In this document: one piece after another, positions 1 to 11,045 of the stretch
How positions within the stretch are numbered: the first letter of the stretch is position 1
How the letters are laid out: each line of letters starts with the position of its first letter
Assembly (NCBI GenBank): GCA_011037195.1
Contig: JAAEAF010000105.1
Span: forward strand, 372,001-436,000
From: Triatoma infestans
Lineage: Eukaryota; Arthropoda; Insecta; Hemiptera; Reduviidae
DNA: 64,000 bases
Reading direction: 5' to 3'
Translations under genes and position numbers: made by a program
The notes under the pieces: generated by a model
The model's input: the letters and a program-made list of their open reading frames with translations, nothing else
Database searches by the model: none
Told to the model about the DNA's origin: nothing

Positions 1-237
1 AAATGAGAGAAAGTCGCAAAAACCTGAAAAAAAACATTCAATAAACTCGCACTTCCTGTCGATGGATTTTGTCCAGAACCTTCGTATTACTTGCAGTGGT
101 AGTAGTAATTAAACGGAATACCATGTTTGACCTTCCTCGGGATGTCCAAACATGTATATTTCCGATGAAATACTCGAGTATCAAAAATATGACACGATCG
201 CAATACTTCCTCTTACTAGGAGTGAGAGGAAGTAAAA
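1..237 (+). repeat. Family M dispersed repeat, 3' part
   Basis: The segment starts inside the repeat (AATAAACTCGCACTTCC), continues through an AAACGGAATACCA module and ends in the diagnostic terminal palindrome CTTCCTCTTACT-AGTGAGAGGAAG at about 207-235. The same order of modules recurs at about 9.8, 28.1, 51.1 and 62.0 kb. No coding capacity is evident. It is a non-coding interspersed element of unknown class. Confidence 0.7.
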
Positions 238-574
238 TAAGGAAAACTGTACACGATTTTTTATACACGCAAGCCTATGATAATTCTATTCGATTATCGG
301 AATTTTCACTTTGCAATTAACTGTTTTTAATTCTAGAGTTGAACAATGAACTAATTCAATAAAACTAAAACAAACAAAAAAAGCTTTACAAGCATCACAG
401 TCGCATGTCCAGTAATCGAACTCTCCTTGCTGGAACCGTCTTGTTTTACATATTGGTTCCCACCACTCACCCACCAAACAAAAGTACCCACATTTCCAGA
501 TAGTAATTTTATTTCTACAATGTGACACGAGTCAGTTAAGAGAAACAAAACAACAAATAGCAACCAAAGCATAC

Positions 575-862
575 CTGCAACAATCCCAGATGTAATACGC
601 ATGTACACGAAGACTTTAAGCCATTCTTCCTGAGCGGTCCTAAAGTTTGATGTAATGTTTCCATAGGTATTGCACCCGAACAAATACCTTGTAGTAGGGC
701 CACAACTGATGTATTGGCATTCCAACGTCGTTGCAGCAACATTGCTGGATCATCATTGCTACCGTTCTGGTGCTGTTGTTGTTGTGGCTGTTGTTGTTGT
801 TGTTGATGATGATGATGTTGATATTGCTGCGTGTGACAGCCTGCTGGCTTAGCCATTGACAT
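575..862 (-). CDS. Possible Gln/His-rich coding exon of a host gene
   Basis: I do not recognise this protein. An open frame on the minus strand starts at ATG 862 (MSMAKPAGCHTQQYQ), runs through a His-Gln tract encoded by TTG/CTG and ATG/ATC repeats (plus-strand 771-828), then a non-repetitive part (SNDDPAMLLQRRWNANTS). It reaches a consensus splice donor CAG/GTATGC whose last exonic base is 575; the exon would be 96 codons, phase 0. A second possible donor, CAAG/GTATTT, lies upstream. Frames stay open on both sides, unlike most of the window. Poly-Q/H tracts are common in insect transcriptional regulators, but simple repeats open frames by chance, so this is a candidate only. No acceptor or partner exon was identified. 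Confidence 0.3.
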
Positions 863-982
863 GACCGTTAATACTGCATTACAATTTTTATTGAAAGAGT
901 GATTCCCAGTTTTCTCTGGCGCTTTTCTCCTGTCACCTGTCTTTTTCAAATTTTTTACTCTGACAAGTTTAAGACCATACAA

Positions 983-1440
983 GGTAATAAATCAAATGAA
1001 AAGAAATAGCTTGTATATATATATTGCTTCAAAACTTTAACAAAGTTCTAAACTTTGAAAGTTTCTTAGATAAAATTCATATTTTATTTGTATTATAAAA
1101 AGTTTTAAAAAATAATTTTATTTCTATTCTAATAACTTGCAGCTAGACAGATAACATAGTTTTAATCAGATCGGATGGTAGCTGACGTTACAGAAACAAC
1201 ACTTAATTACATAATGTCAGTTTCACACTTACAATGGTTACCAGTTAAATCTGCAATAGGCCTATAGAAATAAATGAATTGTTACGTCTGTGTGAGTGAA
1301 ACAGTATCACGGTCAAATCTCAGAAAAGAATTCATTGAAATTTAGTAATTAACGACATGCATTTTGCAATTTATTTCATTTCAAAATTATAAATTATTGC
1401 GGTTTTTATTCTATTAGTGTTCCTATATATATATCTCACT
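983..1440. other. No recognisable feature, AT-rich
   Basis: The stretch has many stops in all frames. I see no repeat module, tRNA box or terminal repeat in it. Confidence 0.5.
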
Positions 1441-2235
1441 TATATTAGATCCCAATGATCACAACATCTCAACACGTAAAATCGCATTAAGCCCATACTT
1501 GATATTCCGTTCAGGTACTACCACCGTATCTGACACGAAGTTTTCAGGCAAGATCCATGAAACAAAGGTGCGAATTTACTGATTCTTTTTTCTCAATTTT
1601 ATGCGATTTTCTCGAAAACGGCTCCGACAATTTTCTTTAAACCTCGTATACCATCACTATCACTTTTATTGGGCACGTTTTTCCGTGAAAATTGATTTTG
1701 GGGGGGTTCTGGGGGAATAGTGAAGTTCCCCAATAAGTACATCTATACTTTACCACTTATATAATAATATTAATATACACTAGAAGCATTGCTGGAATTC
1801 CAAATTTATAAAAAAATCCGTAAGCAGGTTTTTCAGTTTTTTAAATTTTCTCGAAAACGAAAACGACTATAACGATTTCCTTTAAACTTGGTGGGGGCTA
1901 ACTGCAAATATTTAAACCTATCACTTTAATTTGAAAGATTTTTTCCGAGAAAATTGATTTTTTAGGAGTGAGGTTGTGGGGGGGGGGGCAGTAATAACAT
2001 TAAGCATTTTATCACTAGTACAAGGTATTTACGGCTATAAAAATATTCCCCTCTCCCGAGTTGTGCGGAATTTGTGGCGTTAAATTTCAAATTTTGTCAG
2101 TATGTTATATTGAGTTCAGATAAATTAGTAAAACTGAAGTGGAAAACAAAATTGTCACGTTATATTTATAATTGTAATAACAGACATAAGACTGAAGTGT
2201 GAAGTGTTTCACGCCAGATTTTTTCCATACTCGGG
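1441..2235 (-). repeat. Family M dispersed repeat with two internal sub-repeats
   Basis: On the plus strand the modules read in reverse: an ATATTCCGTTCAGGTA module near 1503, then two tandem sub-repeats (about 1570-1800 and 1830-1975). Each has TTTTCTCGAAAACG, ATTTTCTTTAAACNT, a variant of CTATCACTTTTATTTGAAA and AAAATTGATTTT. It ends with GTGTTTCACGCCAGATTTTT near 2202-2222, the conserved outer end of the family. No protein is encoded. Confidence 0.7.
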
Positions 2236-2589
2236 GGTGGGGTCCCAAACAAAACATATATTTCCAGTGTAACCTCAATTTGGAAAATTTGCCAGAGAGA
2301 AAGCAGTACACAGAACTGCAGGATGACCTAAACATCTGGGGCTGCAGAGTAGAGAAACACCTGACGGGCAGAGAGAAATACACTCCTTGATGAATTATAA
2401 ATGTGAAAGTGCGGGATATCCAAATAACTAGGGCAGGAAAGTATGTGCTAGCATTGCTTGAATGCTTATGTAGTAATATTTATGCGTAAATATAAAAGCA
2501 CCTCTAATAATAATAATGTGCGTGTGTTGTGTATATGTGTATGTTAGTGTATTTGTGTATAGGTAAAATTTATGTTGACCAAGATAAAA

Positions 2590-2695
2590 GCACCATTCCC
2601 GGCCGGGCTGGTTTGCCGCAGATGGACAAGTATTCTCCCTTGGACCACGCTGGATGGGGAAGGGATCAACAACCCAGCCGGATTCATATAATCTG
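2590..2695. other. GC-richer imperfect palindrome
   Basis: CCGGCCGGGCTGGTTT at the left faces AACCCAGCCGG at the right, giving a potential stem of about 10 bp around a loop of some 60 nt in an AT-rich setting. It could be a MITE fragment or a small structured RNA. No tRNA box was found. Sequence on both sides (2400-2590 and 2700-3050) shows nothing identifiable. Confidence 0.2.
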
Positions 2696-3054
2696 CTTTA
2701 TCTTAAATTAGCCCGAACATACATATTTTTTTTGTTTTTGTTTTTCAAATAGTAGTAAATCATTTTAGATTTTCGGTGTAAATTCTCTTCTATATGTACA
2801 TATTTTATAGTCAGAATTTTCAGTACAAAATTTTGTTCCTATCATAAAAGCACACCACAGATTACAAATTTTCCACGTTCTCTGTTCAGTGTTTTCATCT
2901 TATCTATTTAAATTAATGAATTTTGGTGTTTCACGCAATATATAATTCCTAAACATATATAATTTCCTAAACATTGCGTTCATTTGTATGATGATGAGGC
3001 AGTTTTTAGTCACATTTCTCTGTCACCCATTAAAAGTTAATAAACCCTTTATGA

Positions 3055-3340
3055 CAAAATGAGGTAATAATTTCGAGTAAGCTTAACGTAGCAACTTCGT
3101 CTCCGGAAACCTATAAAAATCAATTATGCTGAAAAATATGTTTCAAATAAAAGTGATAAGCATTGAAGGGTGTAATTAAAATGGGAAGTTACGAAAAATC
3201 GTTACAATCATTTATGAGAAAATCGCGAAAAACAAAACAAAATCAATAAAGACGACTTCTTTCCAGTTAATGGATTCTGTCTGTATACATCGCATAAGTT
3301 CGCTGATGGTACCTTACTTGGAATATTAAGTTTGAGCTTG
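3055..3340 (+). repeat. Family M dispersed repeat, middle part
   Basis: It contains CAAATAAAAGTGATAAGC, ATGAGAAAATCGCGAAAAAC and a diverged GGAATATTAAGTTTGAGC module in the family order. It is truncated before the terminal hairpin. Confidence 0.6.
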
Positions 3341-3599
3341 CCGTGTGATTCGTTCCCTTTCTATCTCTCACACACACATCCTCACAAGGCCTCATAACAT
3401 GGTGAATGAGCCTCAATTTCATAAATCTGACATGTTTGCATTAAGACAAAGTAAACAATCTGATTTCTAAAATAGTCACACGACTTTCTGTGCGACTGCA
3501 ATTTACGACGATGGTTATGAATGACACGTTTTCTTCAAAGTTCTAATACTTACTAAATGTTTAGTTGGCTCCAAATGTGATATCAATGGGAAATCTAAA

Positions 3600-4071
3600 C
3601 ATAATTGAAAAAAACACTTTTTAAGAAAAGGTTAAGCCTTATCAAATTTAATTGAATCCATCAATGTTTTAATGGAGAAAATAGCAGAAAACTGTTCAGT
3701 AAAAACGCACTTCCGGTCAACTGATTTTTTTCAAACTTGAAATTTTGACAACACATTTAAATCTAATTAATTATTTAGAGGATAGAAGTGTATAACAATT
3801 TAATACAGCATAACCTAATATATCCAATATCTAATATAAGCATGATGCGCTAAGTTTAAAGAAAATCGTTGGAGCTATTTTCCAGAAAGTTGCAAAAAAA
3901 CGCAAAATCCATTCAACAAAGTGGTACTTCCGGTTGAGGAATTTTGTCAGGTAAGTTCCTGTAGGATTCCATGTGATACCCAAACGGAATGTTAAGTTTG
4001 AACTCCCTGCGATTTATAGTTGATGATCTATGCTGTTCACATACATACGTATTCACTCACAGACAGACAGA

Positions 4072-4163
<92 letters not shown>

Positions 4164-4390
4164 CAATGATCTAGTGAAGGTATTACGGAGCTTGGTGTAA
4201 ACTAAAATCTTTCCCATAACGGTTAATTTTGGGAAGAAAAGAGTACAAAAAAACAAAATTTTCTAAAAAAAAACAACATTTTTTCTGACTGAGCAGACCT
4301 CCGGTCAGTGTATTTCCGGTTACAACTCGATATCGAAAATTTGGCATGATCGCAATACTTCCTCTTAACAGCAGTAACAGAAAGTAGAAA
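3600..4390 (+). repeat. Family M dispersed repeat, near-complete 3' half
   Basis: It carries AAAGAAAATCGTTGGAGC, ACTTCCGGTTGAGGAATTTT, CCAAACGGAATGTTAAGTTT, an embedded microsatellite and then CTCGATATCGAAAATTTGGC and CGCAATACTTCCTCTTA, the 3' terminal module. The module order matches the copies near 39.8 and 62.0 kb. Confidence 0.75.
4060..4161. repeat. Compound microsatellite (GACA)n (CATA)n (CA)n
   Basis: A run of GACA units passes through CATA units into a pure CA run of roughly 50 bases. It occupies the position where other family M copies also carry a CA or TG run, so it probably arose from a short run present in the mobile repeat. Confidence 0.95.
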
Positions 4391-4439
4391 AAAAAATGGC
4401 ATTATTACTTCCCCTTACTGTAAGTTAAGAGGTTCTGTG

Positions 4440-4600
4440 AATGAAAAAAAGTGTGGATCCTGTAGTAGGCTATTGATGTTTGTGTGTGTGTGCGCGCGCA
4501 TGAAATATCTCAAAAACAAAAAATCGCAGAAAGCCCAACCTTGATACTCGGCTCATCACTGAATCAGTGCAAAGGTTTTGTTCAAAATTCGTTGTAATGG
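4440..4600 (-). repeat. Family M dispersed repeat fragment
   Basis: A TG/CG run is followed by GAAATATCTCAAAAACAAAAAA, AATCGCAGAAAGCCCAACC and CTTGATACTCGGC. This is the reverse-order module also seen near 56.1 and 62.9 kb. It is interrupted at about 4594 by unrelated sequence and may resume near 5030. Confidence 0.6.
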
Positions 4601-4691
4601 ATCTCAATCCCCAAATTAATTAACATCCGAAAAACCAAGAGAGTAACTGAATTACTCCCTATCTAGGCCAAACTGGGGAGGGAGAATTCGA

Positions 4692-4700
4692 TATAAATAG
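4692..4700 (+). promoter_or_regulatory. TATA box (TATAAATAG)
   Basis: A near-perfect TATAAATAG followed by a GC-richer GGCGAGC and a possible initiator about 30-50 bases downstream. It resembles an LTR U3/R promoter. No coding region follows, so it probably belongs to the putative solo LTR. Confidence 0.4.
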
Positions 4701-4817
4701 AGGCGAGCTAGCCTACAGGAAGAACAGTTTTTAGACACCAGTCAATCAACACATTCTACGTTCATTCTATTTCTACTACGTGTCATTCTGTCTCTCTTAA
4801 GTATTCTCCCGCTACAT

Positions 4818-4893
4818 TAAACTGCAGGTTCTTTACACTGGTTCTATGATATTCTCAAATATGATAGAACCAGTGTAAAGTCCTTGCAGTTTA
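4818..4893. ncRNA. Long hairpin resembling a pre-miRNA
   Basis: Two 34-nt arms (4818-4851 and 4860-4893) fold on an 8-nt loop with 30 Watson-Crick pairs, one G-T wobble and three mismatches. The core TTTACACTGGTTCTAT pairs perfectly with its partner. Overall length of 76 nt and the interior mismatches fit an insect miRNA precursor. I do not recognise either arm as a known miRNA. It lies inside a putative LTR, so it may simply be a palindrome of that element. Confidence 0.3.
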
Positions 4894-5029
4894 TATATTT
4901 CTGTTCATTACAACAGTGTTCAGTATATCTAACAAGTTTATTTCTTCAAAGTCCTAAATTATCTCCAATTCTCATCTTCTCACAATTGCCACATCCGTCA
5001 ACTGCAACTACAAAATTATTTTAATGTTT

Positions 5030-5290
5030 TACCAGGTTTATTTTTCTCGATTTTCTTGGAAATGATTCCAACGATAATCATTAAAAGTATCGATCTAAGT
5101 ATCAGTTTCTAAGAAAACTTACCAATCATTTGTTGAACGTCTAATAGAAAGGGACGTTACTTTACTTTCCGAGAAAATTTATTTGGGAGGGAGGAGGGGT
5201 ACTTGTGTTTGAGCAGCTTTTTCTTTAATGTCTCACTTGGAAAATTTGACTTTTAATCGTCTTTTAAGAAAATTTGTCAATCAGATTTTT
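5030..5290 (-). repeat. Family M sub-repeat, diverged
   Basis: TTTTTCTCGATTTTCTTGGA, CCGAGAAAATTTATTTGGGA and a GGAGGGAGGAGGGG-like stretch match the sub-repeat unit. It is presumably the continuation of the copy interrupted at 4594. Confidence 0.45.
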
Positions 5291-5339
5291 TTTACTTATT
5301 GTCCATGAATGATTTACATTATCTTATTATGAAGACAGC

Positions 5340-6556
5340 CAGAAAGTGCCTCAACAGTGTACAAAAGCTGGCGGAGCTTAATCATTACGGGGGCATTTAA
5401 GACCACTCTGGCCGCTGCATTAGAGGAGCTGCTGGGGCTGTCACCGCTGCACTATCTGGTGCAGGGGAGGCAAGGACCAGTGCACACAGACTACGCAACA
5501 ATGGTCTCTGGAGACAGAGAAGCTCCTTAGCCAAAGTCTTAGACATAGTGCTAAAAGTCAACCCGTGCCGTGTTAAGCATGGTCCAGGATAGCATTCGTC
5601 CAATATATAACTTCGAGGTTCCTTTTCAGGTGCACCTAGGTTCTAGGGCGAAATAGTCCAAGAGGTGGAAAAACGGTACCAGACGGGACCTCTGTGGTTC
5701 ACAGATAGTTCTAAGATGGGCTGTGGACTGGAGCTGGAGTATGTTGGGTGAGCCCGCAGGTAATAATTGAGAAACCGCAGGGCAGGTACTCCACAATATT
5801 CCAGGCTGAGGCGTTTGCTATTAAGGTCTGTGCCGAGGAGAACCGCGCAGAGCCCCAAGGGCAAGGTCATACGCATTTGCTCGGACAGTCAGGCTGCACT
5901 GAAAGCCCTAGAGGCTTACAGTACTACCTCCTTCCTGGGATTAACGTCCAGGGATTGGGGGTAATGAGACAGCTGATCAACTGGCCGGAAACGGGGCAAA
6001 TACTCCGTTCAGTGGTCCAGAGCCTGTCCTGGGAATAACCGACGGAGCGGTCCGTGCAGCTATCGGAGATTGGCTTCGAAGCAAGCATGAGGCGCAAGCA
6101 TGAGCTCTAGGGTGGGAGCCCAGGGGCCACACACAGTAAGAAAATGATGCCAAAACTATGTAAAAGGAGGACCACTTAGCCTGGATAGGAACAGATTTCT
6201 GTGGAGACGGGGCTACTTACGGGTCACGGAAGGTTCAGGAAGCATCAGTACAAGGTGGGGCTAATAAGCTCGGAACCCCTTGTACAGACTGTCAGGAGAA
6301 GGAGGAAACGAGCCCCACATGCAATAGCATGTAGCTGTTGCCATAAGCTCGTGGCAATAGCTAAATTGCGGTATGAAACCTTTGGTACATTGCGACATGA
6401 GAAGATAGTAACGAGGGGTGATCGACCCTCAACTGATCGAGGGGTGAAAACCCTTAAACTCCTTAAGAGGGGAGGTTCACCCACTAGCACAATAAGCCTT
6501 TGTTGGCTGCGGTGCGGGGTAGAGCCCACTCGTAGCTGGAAATAAATAAATAAATG
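5340..6556 (+). pseudogene. 3' remnant of an RNase H-bearing non-LTR retrotransposon
   Basis: Several plus-strand frames together encode the end of a LINE ORF2. The segment after the RT (SLIITGAFKTTLAAALEELL, near 5370-5430) is followed by an RNase H domain start (LWFTDSSKMG, 5690-5720). Next come YSTIFQAEAFAIKVC and, one frame over, VIRICSDSQAALKALEAY. The C-terminal part begins LLTGHGRFRKHQYKVGLIS (6210-6270). It ends at an AATAAATAAATAAATG tail (6541-6556). Frameshifts and stops make it dead. The RNase H after RT places it in the I/R1/LOA group by family knowledge. It resembles the element at 18-23 kb but is clearly diverged from it. EN and RT are absent. Confidence 0.85.
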
Positions 6557-8420
6557 AATACATTATCATTCGGCTAATAAAGTCGGCTTTAGTTCTTTTA
6601 CTTGCCGAGGGTTAAGAAAATTTGGGTCTATCTATAGTTATGTTACCAGCTGCAAACAAGAACATCTGTATGGTAAGTATTATCAGGAATAATTTCATCC
6701 ATAATTGCCCCATCATTTGTTGCTATTGTAAATTACATTAACGAACATTATTATTACATTGTAATAATATAATTAATAGATCAACTAAGTTATTTAGATA
6801 TCAAATTAGATCAGTGTTTATATTTGCTAACAATAACCTCTCCAAATAGAGGGCAATAAACAAGAACAGCGTTCTCACAATACAATGTGCAATATTTGGA
6901 TCACAATATTGTAGAGGTAGTTTTGGGTCACCAAAGTTGAGACAATATCTGAGATTCAGTCCATCATATACGAAAGTAGTCCACAGATATCACCATTCTT
7001 GGATATTCATCCATCTTTAGAATATGGTTTAACAAAGATTGTCTCTGTATAAACCACGGCTTTTTACAGTTCAGTTTATGTCTACACACTACGTCGTTCA
7101 TTGAACAGTGATATAACAACGTTTCTAGAGAGACCAATCTTGTCTAAACAAACTTCAAAGATACAAAAAAAAAAACTAGCACGAAGAAGAAGGAAACATA
7201 TTACGGCGGACATAAACTCAGGACAAAATTTAGTGCCAGCATTAACCAGCTTCATAATAAGTACAGGCATATTATCTGTAGAAACGGCAAATCTGGTCAA
7301 TATATAAAAAAAAAGTTCATCTGGAAAAACTTAAGGAAATGGGGCGGTTCTATACGCAAAAATAACAAAAAGCAGGAAGTGAAATGGTATTGCTCACTCT
7401 TGCTACCAACTATATAATATTAATATAGATAACAAGCTAATTTGAATAATATCGGTTAAGTGAACCTACGACTTTCACAATAAGTGTTTGAGTTGTTGGG
7501 ATTTTCTTGAACAATAGTGACTGTACAGATCTAAACTGTCTCTTTTCAGACATTTTTGTTAGTTGGTTCTGAGGAATCGGGGACTTTCTAATTCAAATGT
7601 GTTTGAACAATATTATGTCTATACCTGCCTGGGGTGGTGATAGGAGGGCGCATGGCCACCCCCACCCCCCCATCACACTATATTTATGTTGTGCCAAATG
7701 AACAAAATTTGAAATTTAAAGAAACATTGTCATTTTAAACATAACTGTATTAAGGTTTGCCGAATCCACACCCCTCAACTACCTCCGCAGGCCTTACAGG
7801 TAATGAGTATAGCCTGGTGCGTTGTTAAGCTCGCTATTCTAGGAATGCTAATTAATATCTTTGAAGAAGTGGCTAGCCAGTGGTTCACTTCAATTCTCTT
7901 CAATTTGCAGTTTGCATACTGAATTGAAACAAAATATGAGTCTATATTCCGAAAAACCTAAAAATTGAGTCTGCGATTTTTTTTCTAATAGGTGTTTGGT
8001 GACACAACATACCTACAGACCTATACTTGTATATTACTGACTACTTGACTATTCAAGGGACCTGAAGATTTCCGATGAAAATTCATTTCAAATTTGGCGG
8101 ACCGGTGTTTCAAACTTCTGTAACAACGGTGAGAGAAAGAATAAACTGAAAATGCCGCAGAAAAAAAAAATCGTTATTATGAGAATGAAAATGAGTTTTA
8201 TCTGACTATCGATATATAGCATATACCTGCCATGAATATATAATTCGACCATGTAGATAGCATATTTCAAGCCTATAATTCTACTTCTCTAATATAAGAT
8301 CGTGTATCGCGGCATTTATGATACTGTATACATCACATTTGTAACAAAACAAAAACACCAGTTACTTTAATATTGAATAACTCTCAAAAGAAGAGATTGA
8401 ACTATGTGATAAAAATCGAA
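6557..8420. other. AT-rich DNA without identifiable gene
   Basis: Only weak traces of family M are visible (a GAACAAAATTTGAAATTTAAAG tract near 7700 and nearby G- or C-rich runs). Short open frames at 7101-7307 and elsewhere lack any recognisable motif. Confidence 0.5.
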
Positions 8421-8424
8421 TATG

Positions 8425-8770
8425 AAACACTCACACAACTTTGTCTTACTACTATAAATTATTATGTTTACAACTGTTTAAATGGGCTTGCCACAAAAAA
8501 GGTGGTAGGAGTTATTATTAAATCTGGGTGTAGCTAGTATATGAGAGCGCTCTCTGTCTCAACTAAAGCTTGTAGCGGTAATTTCAATTTTAAACTAATA
8601 AACAGGGTCCCAGAACCACATAAAATTAGTTTTACCGGAAAAGTCTTTTAAGCAAATTTATAGAACTGTCGCTGCATAGTGAGTATTTTCCACGTTTAAA
8701 GAAAATCGTTGCAGCCGTTTTCCAGAAAGTGGCGAAAAAACAAAAACATTCCATGAGTGAAACTGAGGGT
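8425..8770 (+). repeat. Family M dispersed repeat, 5' part
   Basis: It starts with the outer module GAAACACTCACACAACTTTG and continues with a variant of the GGGCTGGTCATAAAAATGGTGG block near 8485-8510. It then has TTTAAAGAAAATCGTTGCAG and CCGTTTTCCAGAAAGTGGCG, in the family 5'-to-3' order. Confidence 0.65.
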
Positions 8771-9225
8771 GAGAGAAGCTAGAAATTAGTCTAAGTCTGT
8801 TGAGCCAGTTATCCCCCTGCATAGTGGTTTTTAACCCGAAATAAATGGAACCTGGATATTCATAATACGGTTTCTCACATTCTGGAATTTCCAAGTCTTT
8901 ACAGAGACTAAAAAATGTATGGTTCTCGCTGTTCCAGCTCACTACCGCCCAGGGACCAATCGCGCCCTCCAGTCACGCCGCGTACAGCAGCTGCTATTTC
9001 TTGAACAACCTTTATTACTGACAGATTTCAGGGAAGATATGGATGAACAAATACAAATTATCTTATAAACAATACAAATCTTGTAATATAACCAACTAGA
9101 TGACGTCACAATCTCAATAGCTAAGAAGAGCACAATCTCAATAGCTATATATTTGCCGACTACAATTGTTATGAAATGGGCGGGAACAGTGTACACCCAC
9201 ACCCACAACCAACAACACACACAAC

Positions 9226-9228
9226 ATA

Positions 9229-9259
<31 letters not shown>
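9226..9259. repeat. (TA)n microsatellite
   Basis: A nearly pure TA run of about 34 bases. The sequence from 8770 to 9226 and from 9260 to 9770 shows no convincing gene. Confidence 0.9.
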
Positions 9260-9774
9260 GATACAGACCAGGTATCATGCACACCACATGCCATTATCCA
9301 CCGAACAACACGGGATGTGTAGGAACATCCAAGGTGCTCTAAATGGATTTAAACTATGCATATCATTTTACATATGAATCACTTATGCCAGCAGAGTACC
9401 CCACACCATTAACTATGTATAGTGGGAGTGTGCACTTCACTAAACTGTCACTCTCAATCATATATTTGAAATATGTGTTGTGATAACACACAGAGTAGTA
9501 TGCACTAACTAGAACGTCTGTTTGGTCGGTTGGGAGATTTTTTGTTCTGACCTGATTTAGAAAAATATCCTGATTTAGAAATGTTGTATTTAATATAAAT
9601 GGGAGAATTGTAATTGTATTGTAATCAATATAAAAATAAATTAAACCTCTTTTTTTCTTTTTCTTTTTTTTGAGGAAACCACAACCAAACACTCCCTCCG
9701 CCAAAACACCCGTTAAATGAATATTCTAGGAAAAAAATTTAAAACAGAAATTATTATCTCTCTCTCTCTCTGTA

Positions 9775-9973
9775 CAGTTAGTATACCAAGTTTAACGGAA
9801 CACTGTTTAGTGTCTTCCTGGAGAAAATCAGTGAAAACTAAAAAAAAAAAGACTCTTCATTAAAGTGGCACTTCCAGCTGGTGGCTGTGGCCGAACCCTT
9901 CGTGACAGATGCGGTGGTACTATCTAAACGAAATACCACTTCCTGCGATTTTCTGTTTTTGTGATTTATTTTG

Positions 9974-10017
<44 letters not shown>

Positions 10018-10075
10018 ATTCGCTAGAAACACTTTTTCGTACTCAAACCTGATTGGTTTAATCAATATTTCTGGT
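9775..10075 (+). repeat. Family M dispersed repeat, 3' half with CA run
   Basis: ACCAAGTTTAACGGAACACT, ATTAAAGTGGCACTTCCAGC and CTAAACGAAATACCACTTCC are followed by a CA run (9976-10016) and CATTCGCTAGAAACACTTTT, in the standard order. Confidence 0.75.
9976..10016. repeat. (CA)n microsatellite
   Basis: About 20 CA units, located at the same module position as the CA runs at 4.1, 51.1 and 62.1 kb within family M. Confidence 0.95.
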
Positions 10076-10079
10076 GCTG

Positions 10080-10855
10080 TCTTCTGAACTATAACGTAAT
10101 CACTTCATGTGTACTTGCCTAGGGTAACCATATGTATCCCTATTACCTCTATTTATATTTAAAACAGGGCGTACAATCAAATTTCATGTTTAAAAAAACT
10201 TTGTCAATTTTGTAATTATATTAAGTAAAATAAAAATGTCGTGTGAATGTTCCAAACTAGGCTTTATAGTTGAAAATGTAAGTTTACAATTTCTTTAACA
10301 AAGTAATAGATAAAAACGAATAATAGTATCAAGTTGTGGACATGATCAATGGGCAAGTCATTCGAATTAAATGAAACCCTAGTAGAAAGGTCAGGGACTG
10401 TTATAGCTAGGAGACACCCATGGGATATAATAGTAATCCATGACTTGACCTGCAAGACCGCTCTACTACAACATATGAGTGGCTGCAATATATGGATGTG
10501 ACAAAATAAATCTTCTAATTGGATATTTGAGAACGAGAATAAAACAGCTACTGTTCCGTGCCTCATGCAAATTAATTAGCTATTTTTGTTAATTTCTATG
10601 AGTGAAGACAAGAGTTTTCAAGAGTGACATTTCAAAATGGCTATTGCGTTAGTGCTGCCATTAAAGTTTAACTGAAGAACAAATATCAGGCTGAAGATAG
10701 ATAACACCAGTTTTGGACATTACTTAATTAAATAAGTACATATATTTTAATTAGTATTTAACTGTATTAAGATTGGCCGAGATTTAGGCCGTGATCAGAC
10801 CCCTAGGATGGTAATGGGCCTGCTATACTTCCTATTACAGTAATATCGCAATAAA
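10080..10855. other. No identifiable feature
   Basis: AT-rich sequence with only short open frames and no recognised motif. Confidence 0.4.
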
Positions 10856-11045
10856 ATATCTCGTGTGGAACGCACTTACACACACAACTTTCTCTTACTC
10901 TAATTAATACAATTTAAGCAAGACATTTTCTTTAAAATTCCAACATTACAAGGTTTAGTTGGGCTGGTCATAAAAATGGTGGTGGGAATTTTACTTGTAT
11001 ACCAGAGCGGCCTTATGTGGAGCGCTCTATGTTAAAACAACAAGC
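10856..11045 (+). repeat. Family M 5' module
   Basis: ACAACTTTCTCTTACTCTAA is followed by AAAATTCCAACATTACAAGG, TTGGGCTGGTCATAAAAATG and GAGCGCTCTATGTTAAAAC. The same block occurs near 27.7 and 51.8 kb, and inverted near 56.7 and 63.6 kb. Confidence 0.7.

Larger units (their letters stand above)
4594..5020 (+). mobile_element. Possible solo LTR of an LTR retrotransposon
   Basis: The segment interrupts a family M copy. It contains a strong TATA box with a plausible initiator region 25-40 bases downstream (AGTC near 4740), and starts with TGTAATGG just after the interruption point. A CATTACA (4904-4910) or an ACTACA (5003-5008) could form the other end. Promoter layout and short TG/CA ends fit an LTR, but I could not define a clean target duplication and see no gag or pol nearby. 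It could instead be another non-autonomous insert. Confidence 0.3.

Noticed and set aside
207..235. CTTCCTCTTACT-AGTGAGAGGAAG hairpin as a transcription terminator
   Set aside because: It recurs at the end of many family M copies in non-coding eukaryotic DNA, so it is a structural end of the repeat.
1441..2235. Family M as a classical Helitron
   Set aside because: It has a TC start and a 3' hairpin but no CTRR terminus and no Rep/helicase relative in view; it is left unclassified.
3989..4174. Open frame encoding His-Thr and Asp-Arg-Gln repeats
   Set aside because: It is the translation of GACA and CA microsatellites; the same applies to frames at 29048-29272 and 62085-62352.
7101..7307. Open frame with a basic region as a small gene
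   Set aside because: Overlapping frames on both strands, lysine codons from A runs, and no motif or splice context.
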